From Bacteroidota bacterium (GTDB lineage Bacteria > Bacteroidota > Bacteroidia > Cytophagales > Cyclobacteriaceae), in assembly GCA_018266435.1 (NCBI GenBank), contig JAFEAL010000008.1, positions 1 through 64,000 on the forward strand: a stretch of DNA of 64,000 nucleotides, read 5' to 3'. The position numbers were made by a program, and so were the translations under genes. Of the stretch, positions 34,619-44,980 are shown piece by piece (positions within the stretch are counted from its first letter, which is position 1; each line of letters opens with the position of its first letter). The notes below the pieces were generated by a model, which made no database searches, was not told where the DNA came from, and was given only the letters and a program-made list of their open reading frames with translations.

Positions 34619-36475
34619 TTACCAGCCGGCAGTTTGAGTAAGGGTGTAGCCCTTAGCTTGATATTGAGCGATTTCATTCAATCCCACAGGGCACATATAA
34701 ACCCTGTCGGTAAAGGCATCGCGGTTAACTGCATTGACAGGGATGTAGTACCCTACCATATTTGTTGCATTGGTGCCGTCATAGGTTACAACAGTGCCAT
34801 CGGCATGTTGTACTTTCAGGATACCTACTTTAGCAGGAATTAAATAAGAGGTAAGCACTACTGATGACCCGGCAACCAAGTTGTTGCTATTGAAATCATA
34901 CCATGGGCCTAAAAGAATATCTGGTTTAACAGTGGCATCCATATAGTTGATTTTTCCCCAGCGCTTAATGTCTAACAAACGAGTATGTTCAAACACGAAC
35001 TCCATTCTGCGCTCTCTGCGGATCTCCCAAATCAAATCAGACACACCGGCATCATTGTCAGGATCATGAGGTACAGCCGCTAACAACAAATGAGCAGTTT
35101 TTTGAACACCATTGGCTATGGCCGTTGCATCCAATGGGCGATCGCGGATTGCATTGATAGATGCATCCAAATCAGCTTGGGCTACTGTTCCAAGTTCTGC
35201 TTTAGCTTCAATCCAGTTCAAAGCTACTTCAGCTAAGCGCATCACAGGAGCATCATTGTTGTTAGTATTAGATTGGTACTGAGCTGGAACACTAACGCCA
35301 GTAGCGTAATCATTTGGTCCTGTACGATCAATAAACTTATCACAATAAAGCAACGTGGCCGAGTTTCCATTGGGTTGCTTCCAAAAAGTGGCTTCAAAAC
35401 GGGGATCGCGGGTTGTTATAAGACTGGCAATATCCAAATTAGTTGCATTGGGCACACCAGACATTTTGTACGGTTGGCCGTCAATAGCAATAAACGATTT
35501 TATCAAATCCAAGTTAGCTCCATAGGGTTGCAACTGGGATAAATTGGCATACGAAGCTATCGAATGCATAATCGACAAGGAAGTAGAATATGTTCTGGAC
35601 AGAAGTATCTCCGGGTTATTGAGGAGGGTACCTGATGCCGAACCAAACAACGAACGGAAATCACTCGTAAACTTCCATTTACCTGAATTGATAACAAGAT
35701 CACCTGCTTGTACAGCTAGTTGAAGGTATTTAGTTGACCTCGTATTATCGCCATTGTGGTATTTCTGCCAAGTGCCTTCAAATAGCATGAATCGTGAAAT
35801 AAACCCTGCGGCAATGTATCGGTTCAGGTATTGAACGTTGCCATCGGATAGACGCATATTGTTCAATACATAATTGAAATCATTATACACGCTATCCATC
35901 ACCAAGCCACGGTCGTCTCTGTCTTTATATAAGCCGGCAATATCACCATCGCTCAACACGCGATTATAATAAGGAACATTGCCAAACACTTCTACCAAAC
36001 GGCTGTATTCATAACCTCTGAAGAATCGGGCAACTGCGCTCCAGTGAGCATAAGCTTCAGCATTTAAAGCACCACCTTTCATGCCGTTTACCCGTTGCAA
36101 AAACAGGTTAGCTTTGCGAACCCATGCAAAATTCCATCTCGGACCTGAGTATTTTGATTGCATGTAGATCTCCTCAGTAGTTGATGCCAGTGTAGCAGGG
36201 GCTTGTGCATCAAAAGGGGTTTGCGGTCCTGCATTGGCAAAGTCATCCGCAAAACTATATCCTCCGCCTGTATTTCCCGGGGCATAATCCCAAGCGAAAC
36301 CGGTATTGTACCCAGTAAAATAGTTGCTATAAAAACCATTGGAAAATAGGCGCACGTTGTTTTCGTTTGTCCAATAGGTTGCATCGGTCTCACTGGTCAG
36401 TATAGGACGGGTGAGAAAATCGTTACAACCACCAATCGATACTGCGACCAAAAGTATGAGTGAATATTTTTTCAT
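34619..36475 (-). CDS. RagB/SusD family nutrient-binding lipoprotein
   Basis: A 618-residue surface lipoprotein: MKKYSLILLVAVSIGGC ends in a lipobox Cys. The N-terminus (NDFLTRPILTSETDATYWTN) and the inner TPR-like helical region (FFRGYEYSRLVEVFGNVPYYNRVL, in part) are typical of SusD-like proteins, as is the C-terminal EIRRERRMEFVFEHTRLLDIKRW pattern (shown here in part). It binds the ligand as a lid over the SusC-type transporter. The SusC gene ends 12 bases upstream, so they form one operon. Confidence 0.95.
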   Translation of the reverse strand: MKKYSLILLVAVSIGGCNDFLTRPILTSETDATYWTNENNVRLFSNGFYSNYFTGYNTGFAWDYAPGNTGGGYSFADDFANAGPQTPFDAQAPATLASTTEEIYMQSKYSGPRWNFAWVRKANLFLQRVNGMKGGALNAEAYAHWSAVARFFRGYEYSRLVEVFGNVPYYNRVLSDGDIAGLYKDRDDRGLVMDSVYNDFNYVLNNMRLSDGNVQYLNRYIAAGFISRFMLFEGTWQKYHNGDNTRSTKYLQLAVQAGDLVINSGKWKFTSDFRSLFGSASGTLLNNPEILLSRTYSTSLSIMHSIASYANLSQLQPYGANLDLIKSFIAIDGQPYKMSGVPNATNLDIASLITTRDPRFEATFWKQPNGNSATLLYCDKFIDRTGPNDYATGVSVPAQYQSNTNNNDAPVMRLAEVALNWIEAKAELGTVAQADLDASINAIRDRPLDATAIANGVQKTAHLLLAAVPHDPDNDAGVSDLIWEIRRERRMEFVFEHTRLLDIKRWGKINYMDATVKPDILLGPWYDFNSNNLVAGSSVVLTSYLIPAKVGILKVQHADGTVVTYDGTNATNMVGYYIPVNAVNRDAFTDRVYMCPVGLNEIAQYQAKGYTLTQTAGW

Positions 36476-36487
36476 AATTCTAAATGT

Positions 36488-39400
36488 TTAAAAAGTTATT
36501 TGAACCCCGCCTGACGCGCTCTTGAAAGTAGGGATACTCATGCCCGTACGCGGGAAAGAACTGGTACCAACAGTAGGAGAAGTACCACTGGCGCTTCCAA
36601 TGACAGCATTGCCAAAATTACCATTGTTGATGGAATTGCTAGCATTATACACGCTGGTCACACCAGGTATGTTTTCCGGATCGATGGGAAGTGTACCCAA
36701 ATGAGAGAACGTGAAAAAGTTTTCCAGCGAAATATACACGCGTACTCTGGTAAGGTGGGCCCTACGTATCACTGATTCGGGCAAGTTATAACCCAGTTGT
36801 ATATTCTTAACTCTAAGATAAGCCATATTGAGCAGATACCTTGATTGAGGCTGCATATTGTTGCCTACGTTGCTAGATCCTTGATTCCAAGGGCGAGGAT
36901 AGAAAGCACCAGTGCGATCGCTGCGCCAAAAATTGCTGGCGAAAGCCTGGGGCATGCCACCATCCGATGAGTTATACCCAGGAATAGCCAAAGAACCATC
37001 TCCCCAAAGTTGGCGACTGCCAACGCCCTGAAGGAAAAAACTGAAGTCAAATCCTTTCCAGCTTGCACCCGCCCTGAAACTGTATTCCCAACGTGGCGTA
37101 GAGTTACCGATCACTTTCAAATCACCATGATCATTTACTGTTCTTGATCCGGGTGTAATAACACCATCATGGTTGAGGTCTTTAAATTTTACATCGCCAG
37201 GACCAAATTTAAAGCTGGAAGAAGAACCAGCACCAGACAGTATTTCTTTCCCTTGTATAGGAGTATTTCCATCAGCGAATTGATAAACAGTTCTACCGTT
37301 TACAACAGTTGTAGCTGGGGCCGGATCGCCAGGGGAATTATACACAAAATCGCTTTTTTGAAATAGGCGATCAGTTTGATATCCCCAGATTTCACCATAG
37401 GTCTTACCAACGTACCAATCATCTATGGAGGTAACCGTTCCATATTTAGTAATCTTAGTGATGGCATTGGAAGTAATCGCTACAAAATTTACACGCAAGC
37501 CGTTTGAAAAAGTGTGGTTATAGTCCAAGGCAAATTCAATACCCTTTGTTCGTAGCGAACCAAAGTTGCCCTGAGGTGCAGTAGTGCCGTATGTTGTGGG
37601 AAGACCTGCTTCAGGAACGATCATTCCTTGAGTATCGCGTTGATACCAATCTACCGTAAGCCCCAACGCGTTATTGAGCACGCGTATGTCGGTTCCAATA
37701 TCAAGCGTAGATATGTTTTGCCATCCAATCGATGAAGACACGGCTGCAGGAGTTGAAAATTGGAATGGCTTTGCCCCGCTGATAAGCCAACTAGTTTGTG
37801 AACTGCTTAGCGTAGGAACATAGAGGCCGTTGGGTACCGTTTGGTCACCAATGGAACCCCATGAAGCACGGATTTTAAATTGATCAAGGAAATTTTTACT
37901 GAAGTCCATAAATGCTTCTTTGTCAAGATGCCAACCGGCCGAGAAGGAGGGGAAGGTTGCCCATCTCAAATCTTTGGGGAATTTGGAAGATGCATCGCGC
38001 CTCACATTGGCTTCCAAAAGATATTTTTCCTTATAGTTGTAGTTAAGGCGTCCGAAAAATCCTAATTGAGAATCCCAATTTTTGTCACCACCAGTAGTCT
38101 GTGTTCCAGTAGCGAGGTTAAATTGAGGGTTTGTATAATCAATCAATTGCGTGATCTGTGACCAGTTGTACTCTGATTTGTATCCTACTTTGTTCATTCC
38201 AACCATGAACTTGAAAGTGTGATTTTCCTGAATTTTCAAATCGTAAGTGCTATACAAGTTAATGGTGTTGCGCTGATTGTTTTGTGCTGCCCGGTAAAAG
38301 TTGTCAGGAGAGGAACCAACTCCTGTGATATACCCCACACCCATTTTATAGTCACGCATAGCTCCGGGAGCAGAGGCATCGACTACTTGACCTGTATTGT
38401 CTACATAAATAGGGTTTCCATTTACATCATTCACAGGTTTCATACCACCAGCATATATTTGCCAGGTATCGGCACCATAGAACCGTGTACCGGGGCGGAC
38501 ATTAATGTTCTCTTCATTGTTATAGGTATAATTGAAATTGATTAACCAATCCTTTGTGGGTGTTAGTGTGAAGCCGGTATTGACGTTTGCAAAATTGTTT
38601 TCTAAAGTAGCGGTAGCTGCGTCATGAAATTGTTCATAGGGACCATAACCCAACACTCCATTTTCTGCGGCTCCATTAGGCATAAGTTCAGACCAACGAT
38701 AGAGGTACAAGTAGGGATCGGCTGTACTTGTAGGACTGGCATTAGGATAGCTCGTTATACGTTTTGAGTACATAGCTCCATAATTTATCTTCAACCACTT
38801 ATTAACCTCTGTATTCAACTGAACTGAGCCATTGTAGCGTTGAAACTGATCTTTCTTGGCTGCTTGGTTCATGCCGTTTTGCATAGTATAACCAATGCCA
38901 ATATTGTAGCTGGTGCTTCCGTTTCTGCCATTGATTGATAAATTGTGTATGGTAGTGGGTGCCCACGACCGAACAATTGCCTTGAAAGGATCATATGTAC
39001 GCAGGCCAAATACGCCACCGGCACCGGGATCATAATAATAGTCACGACCATACAAAATAGGATCATTCCATTTTACACTCTTACCGTATGTTTGTTGCCA
39101 TTGTACCGCCTTGGCGTAGCTTTGCTCATCAGTAAGTATAAATGCACCTGCTTTTGTTCCTCCGATCTCTGGTCGTTCAGCGGCATCAAGCGAATAGCGC
39201 AGACCATCAACACCAGCCATTTCCATTTTCCGTGAAATATTTTGGAAAGAGACATTGGCTTGATAAGAAACCTGCACGCTTTCTTTCTTAGTTCCTTTTT
39301 TGGAAGTGATCAAGATTACACCAAACGCACCTTTGGCACCATAAATGGAAGCCGATGCTGCATCTTTCAATATTGAGATTGATTCAATATCCTGCGGGTT

Positions 39401-39991
39401 TACTAACTGTATTGAAGGGATTTCCACGTTATCCAACAGAATCAATGGTTGAGAGGCTCCTTGAATCGATGAGATCTGTCCGCGAATCCGAATCACAGGG
39501 TCTGTACCCACTTGACCGTTGGCAAAATCAATACTCATACCTGGCGCCATGCCCTGAAGACCACGGCTCGCATCTGCGATTGGGCGTGAGTCAAAGGCGT
39601 TCTTTGTATTTATTGTAGCTACAGCACCCGTGAGGTTTTCTTTCTTTTGTTCACCATAACCTACTACCACTATCTCTTGAAGGTGCTTGGTGTCCTCTTT
39701 CAAGGTAACGTCAATAATGGATTGCGTCCCCACATGTATTTCTTGATTGGCATACCCAATAAATGAAAAAACAAGTAGTGCATTATCTGTATCTAAAGAT
39801 AACGAGTATTTTCCATCACTGTCGGTAACGGTGCCATTAGCCGTACCTTTAACCTGTACGGTTACCCCGGCCACAGCATCTCCATTTGAATCCTTAACAA
39901 CTCCTGAAACAATGCGAGATTGTGCCAAAGTTGTTGTTGTCAACAAACCCAAAAGAGTTACAGTCAACAAAAAGTTTCGGTAAAATTTCAT
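36488..39991 (-). CDS. SusC/RagA family TonB-linked outer-membrane transporter
   Basis: A 1167-residue protein with a Sec signal (MKFYRNFLLTVTLLGLLTT). Residues about 25-110 are a carboxypeptidase-regulatory-like domain (IVSGVVKDSNGDAVAGVTVQ). The plug contains IVVVGYGEQKKENLTGA and the RGL-type segment (ASRGLQGMAPG), then ESISILKDAASASIYGAKG. The rest is the 22-stranded barrel, ending SASGGVQITF. With SusD it imports an oligomer using TonB energy. A divergent DeoR-type regulator starts 277 bases upstream, with a perfect palindrome between them. The substrate is not readable; neighbours hint at a glycan with phosphate groups or peptidoglycan. Confidence 0.96.
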   Translation of the reverse strand: MKFYRNFLLTVTLLGLLTTTTLAQSRIVSGVVKDSNGDAVAGVTVQVKGTANGTVTDSDGKYSLSLDTDNALLVFSFIGYANQEIHVGTQSIIDVTLKEDTKHLQEIVVVGYGEQKKENLTGAVATINTKNAFDSRPIADASRGLQGMAPGMSIDFANGQVGTDPVIRIRGQISSIQGASQPLILLDNVEIPSIQLVNPQDIESISILKDAASASIYGAKGAFGVILITSKKGTKKESVQVSYQANVSFQNISRKMEMAGVDGLRYSLDAAERPEIGGTKAGAFILTDEQSYAKAVQWQQTYGKSVKWNDPILYGRDYYYDPGAGGVFGLRTYDPFKAIVRSWAPTTIHNLSINGRNGSTSYNIGIGYTMQNGMNQAAKKDQFQRYNGSVQLNTEVNKWLKINYGAMYSKRITSYPNASPTSTADPYLYLYRWSELMPNGAAENGVLGYGPYEQFHDAATATLENNFANVNTGFTLTPTKDWLINFNYTYNNEENINVRPGTRFYGADTWQIYAGGMKPVNDVNGNPIYVDNTGQVVDASAPGAMRDYKMGVGYITGVGSSPDNFYRAAQNNQRNTINLYSTYDLKIQENHTFKFMVGMNKVGYKSEYNWSQITQLIDYTNPQFNLATGTQTTGGDKNWDSQLGFFGRLNYNYKEKYLLEANVRRDASSKFPKDLRWATFPSFSAGWHLDKEAFMDFSKNFLDQFKIRASWGSIGDQTVPNGLYVPTLSSSQTSWLISGAKPFQFSTPAAVSSSIGWQNISTLDIGTDIRVLNNALGLTVDWYQRDTQGMIVPEAGLPTTYGTTAPQGNFGSLRTKGIEFALDYNHTFSNGLRVNFVAITSNAITKITKYGTVTSIDDWYVGKTYGEIWGYQTDRLFQKSDFVYNSPGDPAPATTVVNGRTVYQFADGNTPIQGKEILSGAGSSSSFKFGPGDVKFKDLNHDGVITPGSRTVNDHGDLKVIGNSTPRWEYSFRAGASWKGFDFSFFLQGVGSRQLWGDGSLAIPGYNSSDGGMPQAFASNFWRSDRTGAFYPRPWNQGSSNVGNNMQPQSRYLLNMAYLRVKNIQLGYNLPESVIRRAHLTRVRVYISLENFFTFSHLGTLPIDPENIPGVTSVYNASNSINNGNFGNAVIGSASGTSPTVGTSSFPRTGMSIPTFKSASGGVQITF

Positions 39992-40051
39992 ACATGAATC
40001 TGATTTAGGTTTAAGGCATTAAACATCACTAATCTGGATAGAGGGTATGGG

Positions 40052-40066
40052 CCAAACCTGGTTTGG
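40052..40066. promoter_or_regulatory. Perfect palindrome between susC-like and DeoR-type genes
   Basis: CCAAACC and GGTTTGG around a single T. It lies 60 bases upstream of the SusC start in the divergent gap and is a candidate operator of the DeoR-type regulator. A direct repeat TTGCTGATTTT occurs about 70 bases further. Confidence 0.5.
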
Positions 40067-40268
40067 AACCAATAATCCTGTTGGCGGAGGTGTTTTTTTT
40101 CTGGCATTTTTGTAGTTAGTTTAAGTTGTGTTGCTGATTTTTGCTGATTTTTACTTTAAAATAATGAAATTTTTAATTAATTATGCAATACTTTTCGAGA
40201 ATTATTTAATACTAATTTAATTTACCATATCCTGAGTTCTTTACCGCTGCAACTATTTGCAGGAAATT

Positions 40269-41018
40269 ATGCTGAAAGAAGAGAGGCTGAATTATATCCT
40301 TAATGAGGTTAAGGTGCGGAATAGGGTGCTATTGTATGACATTGCCATCAAACTGAATGTCTCGGAAGACACCATCCGAAGGGATCTTAAGTTTTTGGAT
40401 GAACAAGGAAAGATTAAAAAGGTGCATGGTGGGGCTGTCTCAAACTCTTTCCATATTTATAACTATAAAGAGGATGATATTTACGCCCATGCCGATAAAT
40501 CCCAGATAGGCAGAAAGGCTATTTCTTTAATAAAAGAAGAACAAGTCATTCTGATGAGTGGCGGTACTACTAATCTTGAACTGGCGCGGCTTATGCCCGA
40601 TCACTTTCCTCTTACAATTTTCACACCCAGTCTGCCGGTGGCTTTGCAGTTGTTGGAGCACCCTAATATCGAAACGATTTTCGTTGGCGGCCGATTATCA
40701 CATGAAGCCCAGATTGCACTGGGAGGAGACACTTTGAACACGCTAGCACAAGTAAAAGCCGATGTGTGTTTTTTGGGTACTGGTTATTTGGATGTACAAG
40801 AAGGGCTAACCGAGTTTGATTGGGAGGTGGTTCAGTTGAAAAAATCCATGATCAGGGCATCTAAACGAGTGGTGGCTCTTACTATTTCCGAAAAATTAAG
40901 CTCAATCCAACGATTCAAAGTATGTGATACCGAATCTATTCATACATTGATTACTGAGTTGCCTCCCGATAGCCCCACTTTAGGGGGATTTCAAAAAATT
41001 GGACTTGAGATTATCTGA
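40269..41018 (+). CDS. DeoR/GlpR family transcriptional regulator
   Basis: A 249-residue repressor-type protein. The N-terminal HTH (RNRVLLYDIAIKLNVSEDTI, then RRDLKFLDEQGKIKKVHGGA) is the DeoR signature. Residues about 75-235 are the sugar-phosphate-sensing domain (VILMSGGTTNLELARLM, IFVGGRLSHEAQIALGG, DVCFLGTGYLD). Start ATG 40269 is preferred, since AGGAAA stands a few bases upstream; the upstream TTG at 40257 is unlikely. Divergent from the SusC operon, it probably controls that operon in response to a phosphorylated sugar; this is inferred from position. Confidence 0.9.
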   Translation: MLKEERLNYILNEVKVRNRVLLYDIAIKLNVSEDTIRRDLKFLDEQGKIKKVHGGAVSNSFHIYNYKEDDIYAHADKSQIGRKAISLIKEEQVILMSGGTTNLELARLMPDHFPLTIFTPSLPVALQLLEHPNIETIFVGGRLSHEAQIALGGDTLNTLAQVKADVCFLGTGYLDVQEGLTEFDWEVVQLKKSMIRASKRVVALTISEKLSSIQRFKVCDTESIHTLITELPPDSPTLGGFQKIGLEII

Positions 41019-41253
41019 GCAGCAACTAATAACAGTGCGAATGCCCAATGCGGATGCGAACCGCAAGGGTTGAATGTTTACCATCAGAGCCTGCCCGGTT
41101 ATTTTTAAAAACTATCATGATTATTAAACTTAGGGTCATGAAAACAAAAAAAGAAAATCCCATCACCGGATAGTTGTATTCTTTTTATGTTGAGCACATC
41201 GCAATTATCTTTGTTGAAGTCTTAACCGCCCATCAGCTATTGGCAACGATTAA

Positions 41254-42291
41254 ATGTACAAGATCTTCATTCGCCCTATTCTGTTTCTCTTCGACCCCGA
41301 AAAAATCCATCATTTCATTTTTTCTTTCCTGTCATGTATTGGCAAAATGCCATTTATAAAAAACATTCTCCGTTTTTTTTATGTGAGCGAACCCTCATCC
41401 CTGGAAAAGGAATTGTTTGGGCTCAACTTCAAAAACCCGGTTGGGCTTGCCGCAGGTTTTGATAAAGATGCTAAGCTGGTTGATGAATTGGCATGTCTTG
41501 GTTTTGGTTTTATCGAAATAGGAACACTCACGCCCAGACCTCAGCCGGGAAATGATCAACCACGCTTGTTCCGTTTGCCGCAAGATCAGGCACTGATCAA
41601 CCGGATGGGCTTTAACAATGAGGGTGTTCTTGCCGCAGCAGAACGATTGAAAAAAAGAAAATCAAAAATCATTGTTGGGGGCAACATCGGCAAAAATAAA
41701 ATTACACCTAATGAAAATGCCGTTGCTGATTATGAGTATTGCTTTGAAGCACTCTATCCGTATGTTGATTATTTTGTGGTAAATGTAAGTTCGCCCAATA
41801 CGCCTGGCTTGCGCGAACTGCAAGAAAAAGAACCGTTGAAAAATTTAATGCTTCACATGAAAAAGCTGAGTGCTTCAAAAGAGAAAGCAAAGCCGGTGTT
41901 GCTGAAAATCGCCCCTGACTTAACAACCTCACAACTGGATGACATTGTAGAAATTCTCCTCGAAACTCGAACCGATGGGGTAATCGCAACCAACACCACC
42001 ATTTCCAGAGAAGGATTGATTACCGGCCAACAAGCCATTTCAAAAATAGGTACCGGTGGTTTAAGTGGAAGGCCATTGACAAAAAAATCGACTGAAGTAA
42101 TTGCCTACTTGCGCAACCAACTTGGCAAAAGCTATCCCATCATTGGTGTAGGCGGAATCATGAAACCCGAAGATGCTATCGAAAAAATAAAAGCAGGCGC
42201 CAACTTGGTGCAGGTGTACAGTGGTTTTATTTATGAAGGTCCGGGGTTTGCGAAGCGGGTTTGTGAAGAATTGACAACTAAGATGAACTAA
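41254..42291 (+). CDS. pyrD: Dihydroorotate dehydrogenase (quinone), class 2
   Basis: A 345-residue enzyme oxidising dihydroorotate to orotate in pyrimidine synthesis, passing electrons to quinone at the inner membrane. The N-terminal helices ([20 protein letters not shown]) form the membrane-docking lid specific to class 2. FMN-binding and active-site motifs are visible: [49 protein letters not shown] (with the class 2 Ser base), [17 protein letters not shown] and IIGVGGI. Length is normal for the family. It stands alone, with 235 gene-free bases upstream. Confidence 0.97.
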   Translation: MYKIFIRPILFLFDPEKIHHFIFSFLSCIGKMPFIKNILRFFYVSEPSSLEKELFGLNFKNPVGLAAGFDKDAKLVDELACLGFGFIEIGTLTPRPQPGNDQPRLFRLPQDQALINRMGFNNEGVLAAAERLKKRKSKIIVGGNIGKNKITPNENAVADYEYCFEALYPYVDYFVVNVSSPNTPGLRELQEKEPLKNLMLHMKKLSASKEKAKPVLLKIAPDLTTSQLDDIVEILLETRTDGVIATNTTISREGLITGQQAISKIGTGGLSGRPLTKKSTEVIAYLRNQLGKSYPIIGVGGIMKPEDAIEKIKAGANLVQVYSGFIYEGPGFAKRVCEELTTKMN

Positions 42292-42338
42292 AAGAATCGC
42301 AAGCCAAACAACTCCCGATTATTATACAACCATAGCAG

Positions 42339-43127
42339 TTAATGAACTTGCTGATCGTTGATGATCATGGGTGTTTTTCCATCCGTGATGATTACTTTGG
42401 CGTTTGGTGAAGTGACCAACCCTTTCAGCACCTGAACGCCATTCCATTTTATAAGTAAATCCGAGAGGCTTTCAGAAATGGTGTTGTTGTATTTTTTGTA
42501 AGCCTCCGCTTCAATTTGCATACGTTCTGCTTCTTTCTTTTGTTTATTGACAACAAATTCCATTTGCAACGACTGTTGCTCGGATTCGAGTTTATTTTCA
42601 ACGGCCTGAAAAAGTTGAGGTGGCATCGTGATGCTTTTTAACAGCACGGCATCCACAACAAAACCTTTGGGCAATATCCCTGCGATGAGCTCATCGTGAA
42701 TTTCAGTTTCAAATTTTTTACGATCAATAGAGAACAATTCTTTGGCCATGTACCGCGCACTGATGTGTCTTACTACTGCCCTGAAGTTGGTTTCAACAAT
42801 TACTTCCTGGTAATTTTTGCCGTAATTGATGTAAACATCAGGGGCAGCGTCTTTCTGCACATGATACAATAAAGAAACTTCTGCCTTTACCGTAAGTCCT
42901 TCTTTGGTGGGCACCTCCAGTTCGTTGTAGGCTTCCACGGTACGCGTATTTATTTTTTTTACCGTAGTGATAAAGGGGTTAAAAAAATAAGCCCCTTGCG
43001 AAAGTGTAGCTTTTTGAAGTTTGCCAAGTGATTGTTTCATGCCTACTTCGCCCGGACGAATGATGGCACACGATGCTGTTAAAAACAAAAGACTAACCCC
43101 TACCAACAAATGATTAATTGTTTTCAT
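42339..43127 (-). CDS. Prohibitin/SPFH-domain lipoprotein
   Basis: A 262-residue protein whose leader MKTINHLLVGVSLLFLTASC ends in a lipobox Cys. Residues about 25-190 are the Band 7/SPFH domain (IIRPGEVGMKQSLGKLQ, FNPFITTVKKINTRTVEAYN, AVVRHISARYMAKEL), followed by a long helix (VENKLESEQQSLQMEFVVN, QKKEAERMQIEAEAYKKYN) of the prohibitin coiled coil. Such proteins form ring oligomers that organise membrane microdomains and proteases. Replacement of the usual membrane anchor by a lipoprotein signal is seen in some Bacteroidota. Confidence 0.9.
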   Translation of the reverse strand: MKTINHLLVGVSLLFLTASCAIIRPGEVGMKQSLGKLQKATLSQGAYFFNPFITTVKKINTRTVEAYNELEVPTKEGLTVKAEVSLLYHVQKDAAPDVYINYGKNYQEVIVETNFRAVVRHISARYMAKELFSIDRKKFETEIHDELIAGILPKGFVVDAVLLKSITMPPQLFQAVENKLESEQQSLQMEFVVNKQKKEAERMQIEAEAYKKYNNTISESLSDLLIKWNGVQVLKGLVTSPNAKVIITDGKTPMIINDQQVH

Positions 43128-43204
43128 TGTGATAAAATTTAAGTTAAAAGATCAGGTAGAAATAAGCGTGCAGAGTTTTTTGCTAATACCATTTCTAACG
43201 TAAA

Positions 43205-43228
43205 AAAGCTATACTTGGTTATAGCTTT
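43205..43228 (-). terminator. Terminator downstream of the small gene at 43259
   Basis: AAAGCTATA (43205-43213) pairs with TATAGCTTT (43220-43228). On the minus strand six T follow, 30 bases after the stop of the 71-residue gene, which supports that gene being expressed. Confidence 0.7.
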
Positions 43229-43258
43229 CAAAGATTACCTGTAGCAGGCACCCCGCTA

Positions 43259-43474
43259 TTACTTTGCCGCCCCAATGCCTACCCGGGTAAGTTCAACCAC
43301 AATCAGGTTTTTGTTGAAATTGGAATAAAGCAATTTCACATAATTCAGGTTTTGCATTTCGTTGGCAATGATAAAACCTTCTTCATGTTTTGAAGCATCC
43401 CAGCCCAATGCCTCCATCACATTGCCGGTGCCACCTTGTTTGTAAATGAATTTGAGAATGAGGTTGTAGTTCAT
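43259..43474 (-). CDS. Small uncharacterised protein
   Basis: A 71-residue soluble protein: MNYNLILKFIYKQGGTG, then GWDASKHEEGFIIANEMQN, ending VVELTRVGIGAAK. I recognise no family. A terminator follows its stop directly and no other frame is open here, so it is probably a real single gene. Confidence 0.5.
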   Translation of the reverse strand: MNYNLILKFIYKQGGTGNVMEALGWDASKHEEGFIIANEMQNLNYVKLLYSNFNKNLIVVELTRVGIGAAK

Positions 43475-43640
43475 ATTTGTATTAACAAGTTTTACGATAA
43501 CTAACCCAACTAATGCGAGGCCAAGGCTTCTGATCGCTATTTACGGAAAAATACATATCTACCGCACTCAAAATAGTAGTAGAAGGGGAGCAAATAAATC
43601 ACTATTTTTTCGAAGTTGATTTTAAGTAAACCCCAACGCA

Positions 43641-44909
43641 ATGACTACCCGAAGAAATTTCATCCGCACATCGGTAACCGGTATTGCCGCAGCAAGTGCA
43701 ATAACCGGTTATGCAAAGCCAATGATCACATCAAGCTATTCAACGGCTCTCGATCAGCTAAAACCAATGACGGATGATAGTAAACCCATTACTGTAGAAG
43801 AGCGCAAAGCAAGAATTGAAAAAGCGCAAAAACTGATGGTCGAAAATAAAATCGATGCCATCTATCTCGATGGCGGCACATCGATGAAATATTTTACCGG
43901 TGTGGACTGGGGCAATAGCGAACGCATGATGGCGGCAATTATCCCCGCCAAAGGCGAAGTAAAATATGTGGGGCCGCATTTTGAAGAAGCACGCCTACGC
44001 GAACTAATCAAGATTGGCAATGACGTGCGTGTGTGGGAAGAACATGAGAGCCCGTATAAAGTTGTGGGCGGAATTTTTTCCGATTGGGGAATAAAAACCG
44101 GAAGGATAGGTATGGAAGAACGTGTGCGTTTTTTTCTTTTTGATGGCATACGCAAAGAATCTCCGCACCTTGAATACCTGAGTGCCGATGTAGTAACAGT
44201 TGGCTGCCGCCTGTTCAAGAGCCCGGCAGAATTAGCGTTGATGCAAAAAGCCAACGACATTACGCTGGCAGCCTACAAAGCTTCCTACGGTTCTATCGAA
44301 GAAGGTATGACACAGGGAGATTTAGCAGGAATTATTTCGCGCGCACACAGCAAACTGGGTGCTCGCGGTGGTGCATTCGTTTCGTTTGGCGAGTACACCG
44401 CTTTTCCGCATGGAAGCAGTACGCCACAAAAACTAAAAAAAGGCGATGTGATATTGATAGATGGAGGTTGCAGTGTAGATGGCTATGCTTCTGATATTAC
44501 ACGCACTTTTGTTTTTGGCGAACCCACCAAGCGCCAGCGTGAAATATGGAATCTTGAAAAAGCTTCGCAGTCGGCTGGTTTTGCCGCAGCAAAACTAAAT
44601 GCTCCTTGCGAGAATGTTGACATTGCTGCACGCAAGATAATCACCGATGCGGGTTTTGGCCCCGGCTACAAAGTGCCGGGACTTCCGCACCGCACCGGTC
44701 ACGGCATCGGTATGGACGGGCACGAGTGGGGAAACATGGTATTGGGAAATAAACAACCGCTCAAACCCGGAATGTGTTTTAGCATTGAGCCCACCATTTC
44801 TATTTATGGCGAGTTCGGTATCCGCCTGGAAGATTGTGCTTACATGACCGAGCAAGGAGTGAAGTGGTTTACTCCTCAAAGCGAGTCAATTGATAAACCT
44901 TTTTCGTAA
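43641..44909 (+). CDS. Exported M24-family Xaa-Pro peptidase
   Basis: A 422-residue protein with a twin-arginine-type leader (MTTRRNFIRTSVTGIAAAS). Residues about 50-185 are the creatinase-like N-terminal domain. Residues about 190-415 are the pita-bread catalytic domain with metal ligands in IDGGCSVDGYASDITRTF (two Asp), HRTGHGIGMDGHEWGN (His), SIEPTISIYG (Glu) and RLEDCAYM (Glu). It cuts X-Pro bonds of peptides, probably in the periplasm because of the Tat signal. It stands alone. Confidence 0.92.
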   Translation: MTTRRNFIRTSVTGIAAASAITGYAKPMITSSYSTALDQLKPMTDDSKPITVEERKARIEKAQKLMVENKIDAIYLDGGTSMKYFTGVDWGNSERMMAAIIPAKGEVKYVGPHFEEARLRELIKIGNDVRVWEEHESPYKVVGGIFSDWGIKTGRIGMEERVRFFLFDGIRKESPHLEYLSADVVTVGCRLFKSPAELALMQKANDITLAAYKASYGSIEEGMTQGDLAGIISRAHSKLGARGGAFVSFGEYTAFPHGSSTPQKLKKGDVILIDGGCSVDGYASDITRTFVFGEPTKRQREIWNLEKASQSAGFAAAKLNAPCENVDIAARKIITDAGFGPGYKVPGLPHRTGHGIGMDGHEWGNMVLGNKQPLKPGMCFSIEPTISIYGEFGIRLEDCAYMTEQGVKWFTPQSESIDKPFS

Positions 44910-44980
44910 AATTCAAAAATCGCTTGATCACTCTATGTGCGAGTGATTGAGCCCATCCCTCATCAAATAAAAGAACTTAT

